This document shows positions 7,601-15,048 of a stretch of 15,467 bases of DNA, in pieces. The position numbers and the translations under genes are program-made. Position 1 is the first letter of the stretch. Each line of letters opens with the position of its first letter. The stretch comes from an uncultured Terrimonas sp. (lineage in GTDB: Bacteria; Bacteroidota; Bacteroidia; Chitinophagales; Chitinophagaceae). The stretch is taken from positions 1 to 15,467 of the forward strand of contig CAMPJQ010000015.1 of NCBI GenBank assembly GCA_946886925.1. Reading direction: 5' to 3'. The notes under the pieces were generated by a model. That model did not search any database. It worked only from the letters and a program-made list of their open reading frames with translations, and was not told where the DNA came from.

Positions 7601-10600
7601 ATTTTCAGTGGAATTTTTATTTCATAAAAATTATTGATGAAATCATTCCCAATTCTTATTACTGCATTAATTCTTCCATCTGAAAGTGCCGGCTGACCAT
7701 TTACGCTTTCTGCATGAATGAACATCATCAACCTGCGGAACTGCCTGATGTCTAAGTTCAGGGTTTTAAACACACTTCTTGATTCCCCGTTGGGCAGATT
7801 GCAGATCTGCATGTTCATGGATTGCTCATTCTGCAAAATATTGATGCCGCCATTGCTGAGCGACTGTACTCTTTCAATACCTGGTGGCATGCGATAAGGA
7901 ACGGGCTGACGACGGTCGTTTTCTTCAATATTTACTGCGCCTACATTAAAGTTTACCGGGTCGGATGCATCAATGGGCTTATAAACGCCTGCCGTATCCA
8001 ATTCATAAGTAAATTTTCTCCATTGATTCCTTACCAGTTCCAGTTTGGCAAAACGCAGTACTGTAGAGTCTTCAAAACCGGTAAGAAACATCCTGATGAA
8101 TTGAATGGACTTAAAATCCGGGATATTCCCTATTTTTTTATCGTATGCATTGATGGGAACACGGAACTGGTACCATATCTGGTTTTCTTTGTTTCCGTTC
8201 GCCAACTGTACAGCCACTTCTTTTTTATCTATGATGAAATTATTGCCGATCTGCATTTCAGGATCATTCGTAGGCTTAATTGCTATACGATACTGGAAAT
8301 ATTCTTCGTTTTCATTGAGTGTATTATCCTTGTTAAGGTCTTCCGCATCGGGATACATGGTGGCTGCAGAAGAAAACTCTGAGCTTCCCGATGATACGGG
8401 GGAATTGCCCTGTGGCCCGTTAAAATTTTTGTAACGGCCAAGGATACCTGTATTAGACTGGTCATATATGCCATCCCGGTAGTACCTGAAATTATCTGAA
8501 GAGGGGTCAGCAAGTGCCTGCTGGTATGCCGGGGAGCCTCCTCCAACAGTGCTCTGTAAACCCTGCAGGTACTGCTGATGCAATGTTTGTTCATCCTCAT
8601 CCCTGTTCCCGTCATAACCCACATCCTGGTAAGGCCTGTCATCGGGTTCGTTACTGAAGGCCTGGGTTACCTGTATGGGATTAACGGGAACAGTACCCCA
8701 GATAGAATTATCCGTTTGGGCAGGAATCTTGGGGGTGGGAAGCCCATTTTCATAAGCTCTCTTGCCATCCTTCAAAATATCTTCCGACACATTTCCTAAG
8801 TTAAAATACAGTTGTCCGCCGGCATTATTGGTGTTTTTTATAAAAGGATCAAGAATCCAGAATTCTATGAACTCCACATTGTTGGTTTCAAAATCTGTCT
8901 GGTCAATAGAGCGCATCATGCCGCCCCATCTTTTTGAAGGATTATTCAATCTTCCTGCACCATCTATTCCGGCAGCGTCATAGTTGTAGGGGCCTCTTTC
9001 TTTCGGATAATATGCAAGGTCAAATGTTACCAGTTGATTTAATCCAAAATCAGGTGTGCGCAGCGGGAATATTTCTGACTGTGAAACAGCACGTACGCGT
9101 GGATCAGAAAGTTCCTCTATATTGTTTTGCAGCGGATTATTGGCGTTCCTTCTTTCCTGTAGTACTGGTTCGATGTTATACCAGGCCAATTTTGCCCTGT
9201 TTTTGCCATAATCATAATTATTGTAAACGCCCGCTTCAGGGAAGAGAATATTGCCATCTTTATCGGTGGCGCCTAAGGGTGTACTGGCCAAAGCCCAGCT
9301 TATAAGCGGGAATCGCAAATCAATACTGGCCCTTGTTCCTTCAAAATCATCAATATAAATCAATCCGTTTTTACCTTTGCCAATTTGCGGCGCGTGGCCG
9401 GGAATAATTTTTGCCGCTTCACCAAAAGCTGTAAGGGTAGATACGCCTTCCGGAGTATAAAAGGGTAGCTTATCCAACAACCTGTTCAGTCGGGGCACTT
9501 CATTGCGGTAGCTGAAATCCATACCCAGCATGGTATTGCGTATAGGATCTTCACCGTAACTCATTTTGGTAAAATAGGGCCTTTCGCTTAGCCTTACTGC
9601 AGTGGCGCCAATAGTAAGATTTTTGTTTGCGAGGTAATCCAAACGAAGTCCCATATAGTTGCGCTGCTGCATACCAAAGGCTGCCTGGTTTTCGAATTGT
9701 ACGTCTACAGGTATGCCTGAGCTAAGGATGGCCTGGTTGAGTATTTTAACGGTGCCCAAACTATAATTTACCTCGTAATCGGCGCCTTCCTGCAATTCAC
9801 GCCCCCCGGCGGTAACGGTTACAGAGCCCTGGGGCACATTAAAAGCGTTAAGCGATATTTCGGATTGTCCGAGTGAAGAAGCTTTTGCCATTCCTTTCAT
9901 TACAAAGCGGTTAAGATTAGCGTAGGTTTGAGCGATGGCTTTAATGGTATCGTACAGTGGAAGGTAAAGATATTTTTGTTGCAGGGCGGGATCGCTGAAT
10001 GCAAAGGCAAGGTCGCGTCCAAAGGGTTCCAGTACGGGAAATACAATCTGGGCCTTGTCAGACATAACCGTATAGCCTTCCATAAAGTCAAAAACGCCAT
10101 CGGGCTGAGGGTCATTTTGATTATTCAGCCGGTCGAGGTTCAGTAATGTGAGTAAAGGAACACCTGCCTGGTTGCCTTCCGGTAAATATCTTTTTTGTCC
10201 TCCTCCGGGTTCATCATACAAAACATTTAACTGGAAGTCGGTACGATCTAATGAGGAGAGATAATCACCGTTATCACTTTTGAGTGTATAAATGTTTTTC
10301 ATCATCAGGTCCCATATCGGTAGTTGGGTGCGGGCTGATGTGGCTTTCAATAATTTCAGGAACAGTACTTTCTGAACTCCTGAGGTTGAATCAACCGGAA
10401 TGTCCTGCGAAAACTCACCTACCTGGTATACACGGCCATTGTAGGAATATTGAAAGGCTACTGCTAATACTTCATTGGGTTGCAGGGCACCGTTAAGCGA
10501 CAGGTACCCCAACTGTGGATTATAAATGTATTGGCTGGAATCGAGCTTCCGGGCAAAGGTCTTTTCAAAATCCTGTACCTGGCGTAAACCCATCCCTGTG

Positions 10601-11862
10601 AGGTTGCCTACTACCAAAGAAGGATTTCTATTGGATTGGTTTCCGGTAATCTGGCGGTAGAGGTTGTTGGCATTGTTTCCGGGTAACTCAAGATCATTTC
10701 CGGATCCACCCCAGGGTCCATAAGGGTTGGGTTCGCCAATATCCATTAACCCAACAATATCTCTTGTATCGGTAGTGGTGCCCATCCTGTTGGTTACCCA
10801 AACTTCCAGGCGCATTACCTGCACCTGGGAGCTTATTACCGGAATGGTTTTCATTGCGTCGTTATACTTTTTGTTGAAGTACTGCGCTAATAAAAAGTGA
10901 CGGTTCTCATCATAATCATCACCCCTAACTGTAATTTGCGATGTAGATGCACCACCCTCTAAAGCCCTTGATTGCCTTTGTGACTTTTGGGTGGCAAATA
11001 CACCGGTTACCCAAAGTTTGCCAAACTGCAACTGTGTTTTTATCCCGAAAAGCGATTGTGCACCAGGTATTAAAGTACCTTTTGATGCAAAGCTGGTATT
11101 GCCCAGTTCAATTTTTTTAATGATTTCATCTGTAGTACCGGTATATTCTAATTTCAACTGGTTTTCCCAATCGAATGTGGATTGTGTGTTATATGAAATA
11201 GGAAGTTTTACTTTGCTACCAATATTGGCGATTACATTAAGATTAGCCGCCATATCAAAATCGAAACCTCCGTTTTTCCTGGCTCTTTCCGGCAAAGTGG
11301 GGTTTTTAATGTTTTGTCCCTGGTAACCGGCAGTTATGGTTACATTACCCTGGGGGCGAATGTCAATTTTACCATTTCCAAACAGGCGGTTAAACAAGTC
11401 ATCTGTAGCGGTAAGCTTAGGGCGCAGCAGGCTTCTGTTCAATAAGCTGATTGTATTTGCGCGCTGCCTGAAATAATTATTTTCCTGCTTTCTTGCTTGT
11501 ATCCTGGTAAATTCTTCAAAGGTGAGGGATGTGGGTTTTCTGTAATACTTGTTGCCTATTTTTTCAATGATATAATATTTCTTTTCCTTAGGATCGTAAA
11601 TCACAGAGTCTGTAATATTGGCCGGGTCTTTAAGATCAAAGCCATGGAGCCGTGATGAAGTAAGCTGATCGCCCCGCCTGTCTGATATGGGATATTTCAA
11701 TGAATCCTGGAATGGCAGTGAATCTGATATTGGGGGTATAGTATCTTTAAGCTGGTAAGTATTACCAGTGTGCACAGGTGTGGCATATGCCCCGGTGCCA
11801 AACATTAATACTGCAGCAACACATACTATTATACGAAGTATGTTGCAATTTCGTAAAGCCAA
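4618..11862 (-). CDS. sprA: SprA, outer-membrane translocon of the type IX secretion system
   Basis: SprA is the very large outer-membrane beta-barrel through which type IX substrates leave the cell; in gliding species it is also needed for surface adhesin export. The 2414 residues fit the usual length of about 2400. Recognisable family segments are 'GLIYIDDFEGTRASIDLRFP' (about 830-850) and 'AYYPKERGPYNYD' (about 950-962). Long runs of alternating beta-strand pattern and a C-terminus 'VQVNISLAQ' resemble a barrel-closing strand. A signal peptide (about 1-27) cleaves after 'AYA'. A Pro/Lys-rich stretch (about 1900-1927, 'KPPPAAG', 'TRKKRDP') is probably a flexible loop. The start is TTG at 11862: the first in-frame ATG is residue 20, inside the hydrophobic core, and upstream there is no ATG, GTG or TTG before the ruvA stop. 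GAAGGG lies four bases before the TTG. It is 33 bases behind ruvA and probably cotranscribed. Confidence 0.97.
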   Translation of the reverse strand: MALRNCNILRIIVCVAAVLMFGTGAYATPVHTGNTYQLKDTIPPISDSLPFQDSLKYPISDRRGDQLTSSRLHGFDLKDPANITDSVIYDPKEKKYYIIEKIGNKYYRKPTSLTFEEFTRIQARKQENNYFRQRANTISLLNRSLLRPKLTATDDLFNRLFGNGKIDIRPQGNVTITAGYQGQNIKNPTLPERARKNGGFDFDMAANLNVIANIGSKVKLPISYNTQSTFDWENQLKLEYTGTTDEIIKKIELGNTSFASKGTLIPGAQSLFGIKTQLQFGKLWVTGVFATQKSQRQSRALEGGASTSQITVRGDDYDENRHFLLAQYFNKKYNDAMKTIPVISSQVQVMRLEVWVTNRMGTTTDTRDIVGLMDIGEPNPYGPWGGSGNDLELPGNNANNLYRQITGNQSNRNPSLVVGNLTGMGLRQVQDFEKTFARKLDSSQYIYNPQLGYLSLNGALQPNEVLAVAFQYSYNGRVYQVGEFSQDIPVDSTSGVQKVLFLKLLKATSARTQLPIWDLMMKNIYTLKSDNGDYLSSLDRTDFQLNVLYDEPGGGQKRYLPEGNQAGVPLLTLLNLDRLNNQNDPQPDGVFDFMEGYTVMSDKAQIVFPVLEPFGRDLAFAFSDPALQQKYLYLPLYDTIKAIAQTYANLNRFVMKGMAKASSLGQSEISLNAFNVPQGSVTVTAGGRELQEGADYEVNYSLGTVKILNQAILSSGIPVDVQFENQAAFGMQQRNYMGLRLDYLANKNLTIGATAVRLSERPYFTKMSYGEDPIRNTMLGMDFSYRNEVPRLNRLLDKLPFYTPEGVSTLTAFGEAAKIIPGHAPQIGKGKNGLIYIDDFEGTRASIDLRFPLISWALASTPLGATDKDGNILFPEAGVYNNYDYGKNRAKLAWYNIEPVLQERRNANNPLQNNIEELSDPRVRAVSQSEIFPLRTPDFGLNQLVTFDLAYYPKERGPYNYDAAGIDGAGRLNNPSKRWGGMMRSIDQTDFETNNVEFIEFWILDPFIKNTNNAGGQLYFNLGNVSEDILKDGKRAYENGLPTPKIPAQTDNSIWGTVPVNPIQVTQAFSNEPDDRPYQDVGYDGNRDEDEQTLHQQYLQGLQSTVGGGSPAYQQALADPSSDNFRYYRDGIYDQSNTGILGRYKNFNGPQGNSPVSSGSSEFSSAATMYPDAEDLNKDNTLNENEEYFQYRIAIKPTNDPEMQIGNNFIIDKKEVAVQLANGNKENQIWYQFRVPINAYDKKIGNIPDFKSIQFIRMFLTGFEDSTVLRFAKLELVRNQWRKFTYELDTAGVYKPIDASDPVNFNVGAVNIEENDRRQPVPYRMPPGIERVQSLSNGGINILQNEQSMNMQICNLPNGESRSVFKTLNLDIRQFRRLMMFIHAESVNGQPALSDGRINAVIRIGNDFINNFYEIKIPLKITPSGATADTDIWPEENNLDFDLGVLEQLKAERNLQLVNPNAIYRRTVDNRTYSVIGNPNFGEVKGFLVGIENPGDGTGSPVCTEVWINELRLSQIDEKGGWAALGRVDLALADLGTLTFSGNTHSVGFGALEQRVNERARDNFVQFDAAANLELGKLLPRGAGIEIPFYASVSQTISTPEYDPYDMDIKLKDKLGAAQGNLKDSIRNAAIDITTIKTVNFTNVRKVLPEGKKQRIWSISNFDLSYSYTSIKQHNPLVENNEIKKYKAGIGYNYTGQVKSWEPFKNMFKSKSAWLAMVRDFNLNFTPSLIGIRWDVNRQFGALRPREVYVPGTAPSPFKIPETYDKFFTFDRHYNYRWDISRSLNFDFEAMNNARIDEPAGRLDNKAKKDTVFKNLFKGGRNVLYNQRADLTYALPTSKLPLLDWTNANLAYKTTYSWIGASRLAINLGNTIQNSNAKSATVDLDFNRLYGKFRIFRALEQQGDNAPKPPPAAGNQKADTANTRKKRDPNELPELNGFVKGIGKIITSVKRINFTYSEGATSFIPGYTDSTKYLGQNWGSMAPGLGFILGKQPNSAWLDRAAQKGWISRDSLQNNLTRQTFDQQFNITAELQPVRDLRIDFSLSKTFNRTYSELFKDTIGNGQFGHLNPYAGGGFSISYIAFQTLFKNSDPNLISETFQKFQDYRLIMSERLGVKNPYSQVKGSDGYYLGYSRYAQDVLIPSFVAAYTNKDPNQVSLLKTGGTNVRSNPFSGYLPKPNWHIEYSGLNRIAPLDKIFTSFTLRHDYKSTLGMNAFNSNLLFQDRWRLGFPSFLDTTSNNFIPYFLVPNITIEEQFAPLLGIDFSLTNQLAIRFEYIKSRTLSLSLIDYQLSEMRSSGINLNASWRIRGFSLPFNINLFNKSSDTTSKRAESDVKFTIDFSVTDNITSNSRLDQANAFATQGQKVITINPSIDYVLSNRIQLKFYFDQQRTIPYISSSAPMVTTRAGVQVNISLAQ

Positions 11863-11895
11863 TTTTCCCTTCTTGTTTAGTAGGTAAATTTTTTC

Positions 11896-12480
11896 TCAAA
11901 TAAGCTGTAATGCTTTTTTAATTAATGTTTCCAGGTTTTCGGTAGAGGGGGCGGATGCGGCGGCTTTTTTAACTGCATTTTCTGCCATATTGCGTACAAT
12001 GCCCAATGCCACCAGGGCATTTAACGCATCCTGCTCCAAAGTATTGTTTATGAGCGCAGAACCCGTAGTTTCAAAACTGGTTTTGCCCATTTTATCTCTC
12101 AGTTCAAGTACGATCCTTTCTGCCGATTTTTTGCCTATCCCTTTTATTTTTTCTAAACGTATGGCATCTCCTTTTACAATAGCCTGCACCAGTTCATCGG
12201 GCTGCATGGCCGAGAGCATCATCCTGGCTGTAGAAGTACCCACCCCATTTACGCTGATCAACTGGGTAAATATATTTTTTTCAGCCATGTCAAAAAATCC
12301 ATACAAAGTATGCCCGTCTTCCTTAATATGCAGCCAGGTATACAGGGAACCCTTTTCGAGCGATTGTATTTTTGAATATGTATTAAGGCTTACCTGCACT
12401 TCATAACCCACTCCATTAACATCTACATGCACTACCGCAGGAGACTTATATACAAACTTACCTGTTACAAAAGCGATCAT
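11896..12480 (-). CDS. ruvA: Holliday junction branch migration protein RuvA
   Basis: RuvA binds four-way DNA junctions as a tetramer and loads the RuvB motor to drive branch migration during recombination and repair. The 194-residue protein has the N-terminal OB-fold (1-63, 'MIAFVTGKF' and 'DVNGVGYEVQVS'). Two helix-hairpin-helix motifs follow: 'LISVNGVGTSTA' (74-85) and 'LEKIKGIGKKSAERI' (109-123). The small C-terminal domain III (about 148-194, 'DALNALVALG') contacts RuvB. Length is normal. No ruvB or ruvC is adjacent. The ATG at 12480 lies 17 bases after an exact -7 promoter box, so ruvA is probably the first gene of a ruvA-sprA transcript. The pairing of ruvA with sprA is, as far as I recall, common in Bacteroidota. 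Confidence 0.97.
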   Translation of the reverse strand: MIAFVTGKFVYKSPAVVHVDVNGVGYEVQVSLNTYSKIQSLEKGSLYTWLHIKEDGHTLYGFFDMAEKNIFTQLISVNGVGTSTARMMLSAMQPDELVQAIVKGDAIRLEKIKGIGKKSAERIVLELRDKMGKTSFETTGSALINNTLEQDALNALVALGIVRNMAENAVKKAAASAPSTENLETLIKKALQLI

Positions 12481-12497
12481 CTCTTATTTAAAGAGGG

Positions 12498-12526
12498 CAA
12501 AGATAACGGATTGTGTTTGCAGAAAA
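12498..12526 (-). promoter_or_regulatory. Promoter of ruvA-sprA
   Basis: TATCTTTG on the minus strand (12505 to 12498) is an exact match to TAnnTTTG. TTTT (12526 to 12523) sits 17 bases upstream in the -33 position, matching three of the four TTTG positions. The expected transcript leader before the ATG at 12480 is only about 10-15 bases. Confidence 0.7.
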
Positions 12527-12670
12527 AGAGCTATTTCATATTTGTTGTTTCGATAAAACAATGCATAAAAAGACCTTCTTTTTAAAAAATGGTATGTCCT
12601 CAATTTTTAAGCCGGAATTTTGTAAAGAGTATTGTTTGTGTTTTTTGAGTCACAGGGGTTACGGGATGTT

Positions 12671-12708
12671 AAAAAAAAATATTTTAAGACGGATAATTCT
12701 TAAAATAT
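12671..12708. promoter_or_regulatory. AT-rich 11-bp inverted repeat upstream of fabH
   Basis: ATATTTTAAGA (12679-12689) and TCTTAAAATAT (12698-12708) are perfect inverted repeats around an 8-base centre, preceded by nine A residues (12671-12679). The right arm ends 29 bases before the fabH -33 box, a plausible operator or activator position. Read on the minus strand it is a hairpin followed by eight to nine T residues, so it could instead stop antisense transcription toward ruvA. The stem is almost all A-T, which makes a strong terminator less likely. Confidence 0.45.
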
Positions 12709-12737
12709 AATTTAACCAGAAAAGCGATGTCCTAAGA

Positions 12738-12766
12738 TTTGGTTTATTACTATAATTGTATTTTCG
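12738..12766 (+). promoter_or_regulatory. Promoter of fabH
   Basis: TTTG (12738-12741), a 17-base spacer, and TATTTTCG (12759-12766, one mismatch to TAnnTTTG) form a good Bacteroidota promoter. Transcription would begin around 12770-12773. This lies downstream of an in-frame ATG at 12739, so that upstream ATG cannot be the start on this transcript. Confidence 0.65.
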
Positions 12767-12792
12767 TGCCCAATTTTGAAATACAATTGAAT

Positions 12793-13785
12793 ATGAGTTC
12801 AAAAATTACTGCCGCTATTACTGCTGTTGGTGGTTATGTTCCTGAATATCGCCTGACCAATGCTGAACTGGAAAAAATGGTAGATACCAATGACGAGTGG
12901 ATACGTACACGCACAGGAATAACGGAAAGACGGATATTGAAAGGGAAAGATCTTGGCACATCCGATATGATAGTTCCGGCAGTGCAGGAAATTTTAGACA
13001 AAAGAAAAATAGGCGCTGAAGAAATAGATTGTTTAATTGTAGGAACTGTTACTCCCGATACGATATTTCCTTCTACAGCTAATATTGCCTGTTATAAACT
13101 GGGCGCCGTAAATGCCTGGGGGTTCGACCTGGCGGCTGCCTGTTCAGGATTTTTATATGCTTTAACTACCGGGGCTGCTTTAATAGAAAGCGGGCGTTAC
13201 AAAAAGGTGATAGTAGCCGGAGGAGACAAAATGAGCGCCATAGTGGATTACAGCGACCGTACTACCTGTATTATTTTTGGTGATGGTGCAGGGGCTGTTT
13301 TACTGGAGCCCGATACGCAGGGATATGGGGTACTGGATAGTATTTTAAGAAGTGATGGTGCAGGCGGGCATCACCTGCATATGAAAGCCGGGGGTTCTCT
13401 TAAACCCGCATCTATAGAAACCGTTACCAATAAAGAACACTATATATACCAGGAAGGGCAGCCCGTATTTAAGCATGCCGTAAGAGATATGGCAGATGTG
13501 AGTTATGAGTTGATGCAGCGTAATAATCTCAGTGCAGATGATATAGCCTGGCTGGTTCCACACCAGGCCAATAAACGTATTATTGACGCTACCGCCAACC
13601 GCATGGGACTTCCGCACGAAAAGGTGATGCTCAATATTCAAAAGTTCGGCAATACAACTGCAGGTACTATTCCGCTTTGTTTATGGGAATGGCAGGACCA
13701 GTTAAAAAAAGGAGATAATATTGTGTTGGCTGCTTTTGGCGGAGGATTTACCTGGGGATCTACATTGATTAAATGGAGCTGTTAA
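12793..13785 (+). CDS. fabH: 3-oxoacyl-[acyl-carrier-protein] synthase III (KAS III)
   Basis: FabH condenses an acyl-CoA primer (acetyl-CoA or branched short-chain CoA) with malonyl-ACP, the first committed elongation of type II fatty-acid synthesis. From the ATG at 12793 it is 330 residues, a normal length. The catalytic triad is visible: Cys117 in '[13 protein letters not shown]', His257 in '[10 protein letters not shown]' and Asn287 in 'KFGNTTAGT'. The N-terminal '[16 protein letters not shown]' (32-47) and the C-terminal '[16 protein letters not shown]' (313-328) are typical. An in-frame ATG 18 codons upstream (12739) would add a tail unlike the family and overlaps the promoter, so I prefer 12793. 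The gene stands alone on the plus strand and converges on plsX with 16 bases between the stop codons. Confidence 0.97.
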   Translation: MSSKITAAITAVGGYVPEYRLTNAELEKMVDTNDEWIRTRTGITERRILKGKDLGTSDMIVPAVQEILDKRKIGAEEIDCLIVGTVTPDTIFPSTANIACYKLGAVNAWGFDLAAACSGFLYALTTGAALIESGRYKKVIVAGGDKMSAIVDYSDRTTCIIFGDGAGAVLLEPDTQGYGVLDSILRSDGAGGHHLHMKAGGSLKPASIETVTNKEHYIYQEGQPVFKHAVRDMADVSYELMQRNNLSADDIAWLVPHQANKRIIDATANRMGLPHEKVMLNIQKFGNTTAGTIPLCLWEWQDQLKKGDNIVLAAFGGGFTWGSTLIKWSC

Positions 13786-13801
13786 ATCATTTAGGGCTTA
13801 A

Positions 13802-14749
13802 TTAGCTGCCGGATTTAAAGCTTTTCTTAATTTTTTCAATAAGGTCTATTTCAATAATTTTCTGAGCCATCAGGATCATATTCTTAAAAGATGGTCCATG
13901 TGAAATACCATGGCCGATGATCACTGGTTTATTAACGCCCAGAACCGGAACGCCGCCATATTGTTCAAATTCGAAACGATCGAAATAGGCATCATGTATA
14001 TTGCGGCGTTTTACTATATCGTAAACACTTTCTGCCATCTTAAGCATTACATTACCGGTAAATCCTTCACAAACGATTACATCTGCTTTATCCAGGAAGA
14101 CGTCGCGTCCCTCAATATTGCCAATAAAGTTGATTAAAGGATTTTCTTTAAGCAGTGGAAATGTGGCTTGTGCCAGCAGGTTCCCTTTCCCTTCTTCTTC
14201 ACCGATATTAAGTAAACCTATCCTCGGATTTTCAATATTCCATACATGCTGTACAAATAAGGAACCCAGGATGGCAAATTGTGTAAGATTTTCCGGTTTA
14301 CAGTCGGCATTGATCCCTGCATCCAGTAAAAGTCCAAGCTTACCATTTTCCCGTGGCATATATGCACCTATAGTTGGACGGCTTATGCCTTCTATGGGTT
14401 TGATGCTGTATAATGCACCAACAAGCATAGCGCCGGTATTGCCTGCACTAATAACAGCATCTGCCTTCCCTGAAGCCAATAAATGAAATCCAATAGAAAT
14501 AGAAGATTGTTGTTTTTCCTTCAGCGCTTTTGTAGGATGTTCGTGCATGTCAATTACCTGTTCCGCATGAACAATGGTAAAATTATCTGAGTTTAAAGCG
14601 TGTTGCTGTAAAAGCATCCGCAATTGAATTTCATCTCCTATTAAAAGAAGATGGGCGGGGGCTGGTGCTTCCGATAAGTATGCCGATGCTCCTTTAATAG
14701 CTTCAAGAGGGGCGAAGTCGCCACCCATCATATCTAAGGCGATGTTCAT
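13802..14749 (-). CDS. plsX: Phosphate acyltransferase PlsX
   Basis: PlsX converts acyl-ACP and phosphate to acyl-phosphate, the acyl donor for PlsY in the first step of phospholipid synthesis; it is a peripheral membrane enzyme. The 315-residue protein carries the usual motifs: 'ALDMMGGDFAP' (4-14), 'SAGNTGA' (101-107), 'LLNIGEEEGKG' (179-189), 'EGRD' (213-216), 'GFTGNV' (229-234) and 'YGGVPVLGV' (264-272). It is a little shorter than many homologues (about 320-345) but no motif is missing. It follows rpmF after 96 bases, a gap holding an AT palindrome and heptads, so it may have its own promoter or be regulated separately. No good TAnnTTTG box was found in that gap. Confidence 0.97.
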   Translation of the reverse strand: MNIALDMMGGDFAPLEAIKGASAYLSEAPAPAHLLLIGDEIQLRMLLQQHALNSDNFTIVHAEQVIDMHEHPTKALKEKQQSSISIGFHLLASGKADAVISAGNTGAMLVGALYSIKPIEGISRPTIGAYMPRENGKLGLLLDAGINADCKPENLTQFAILGSLFVQHVWNIENPRIGLLNIGEEEGKGNLLAQATFPLLKENPLINFIGNIEGRDVFLDKADVIVCEGFTGNVMLKMAESVYDIVKRRNIHDAYFDRFEFEQYGGVPVLGVNKPVIIGHGISHGPSFKNMILMAQKIIEIDLIEKIKKSFKSGS

Positions 14750-14765
14750 TCAGCAAATTTGGGGA

Positions 14766-14807
14766 AAATCTGAAAAATACAAATCCCAAATCCAAATAAT
14801 ATTATTT
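14766..14807. repeat. Heptad repeats overlapping an AT palindrome upstream of plsX
   Basis: The gap between rpmF and plsX divides into AAATCTG, AAAAATA, CAAATCC, CAAATCC, AAATAAT (14766-14800), with two identical tandem units. The last unit starts a perfect 14-bp palindrome AAATAATATTATTT (14794-14807), 45-58 bases upstream of the plsX ATG. The palindrome could be an operator; the AT-only composition makes chance a real alternative. Confidence 0.45.
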
Positions 14808-14845
14808 ATCCGGAATTGGGAACCATATCAAAAAAGTAAAAAATA

Positions 14846-15037
14846 CTATTTAATCGGCGATTTTTCTACTACTACTTTCCCTTTGTAGTAGAGTTTTCCT
14901 TCACTCACATGTGCACGGTGGCGTACATGCGTTTCGCCTGTAGCGCTGTCTTTACTTAATGTCACTGTCTCAGCTATATAATGTGTTCTTCTTTTTGCAC
15001 TGCGTTGCTGAGAGTGTCTGCGTTTTGGATTGGGCAT
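14846..15037 (-). CDS. rpmF: 50S ribosomal protein bL32, cysteine-free form
   Basis: A structural protein of the large ribosomal subunit. The 63 residues have the conserved start 'MPNPKRRHSQQRSAKRRTH' with the usual run of basic residues, and the end 'LYYKGKVVVEK' matching the 'YYrGrkv' signature. There is no cysteine, so the zinc ribbon of C+ bL32 proteins is absent; E. coli bL32 is likewise cysteine-free. It starts 11 bases after the stop of the DUF177 gene, so the two are surely cotranscribed, the order seen across most bacteria (yceD-rpmF-plsX). Confidence 0.95.
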   Translation of the reverse strand: MPNPKRRHSQQRSAKRRTHYIAETVTLSKDSATGETHVRHRAHVSEGKLYYKGKVVVEKSPIK

Positions 15038-15048
15038 AACACCAAATT

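Larger units (their letters stand above)
12481..12792. other. 312-bp divergent intergenic region between ruvA and fabH
   Basis: Holds the ruvA promoter at one end, the fabH promoter at the other and an 11-bp inverted repeat between them. A 65-codon reading frame at 12513-12710 (plus) is Cys/Lys/Phe-rich, covers the ruvA promoter region and lacks any recognisable motif, so I do not call it a gene. The middle (about 12550-12680) is AT-rich with runs of T and A and no other clear structure. Confidence 0.6.

Noticed and set aside
7822..8382. 186-codon open frame on the plus strand inside sprA
   Set aside because: It is antisense to well-supported SprA sequence and its translation has no motif or family look; long antisense frames are expected opposite a 7-kb gene.
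4618..11862. sprA as a recently acquired or broken giant gene
   Set aside because: The frame is intact from signal peptide to C-terminal strand, length fits the family, and it sits behind ruvA as in other members of the phylum.
12513..12710. 65-codon frame between ruvA and fabH
   Set aside because: AT-driven composition rich in Phe, Lys and Cys, overlaps the ruvA promoter and the palindrome; no homology signal that I recognise.
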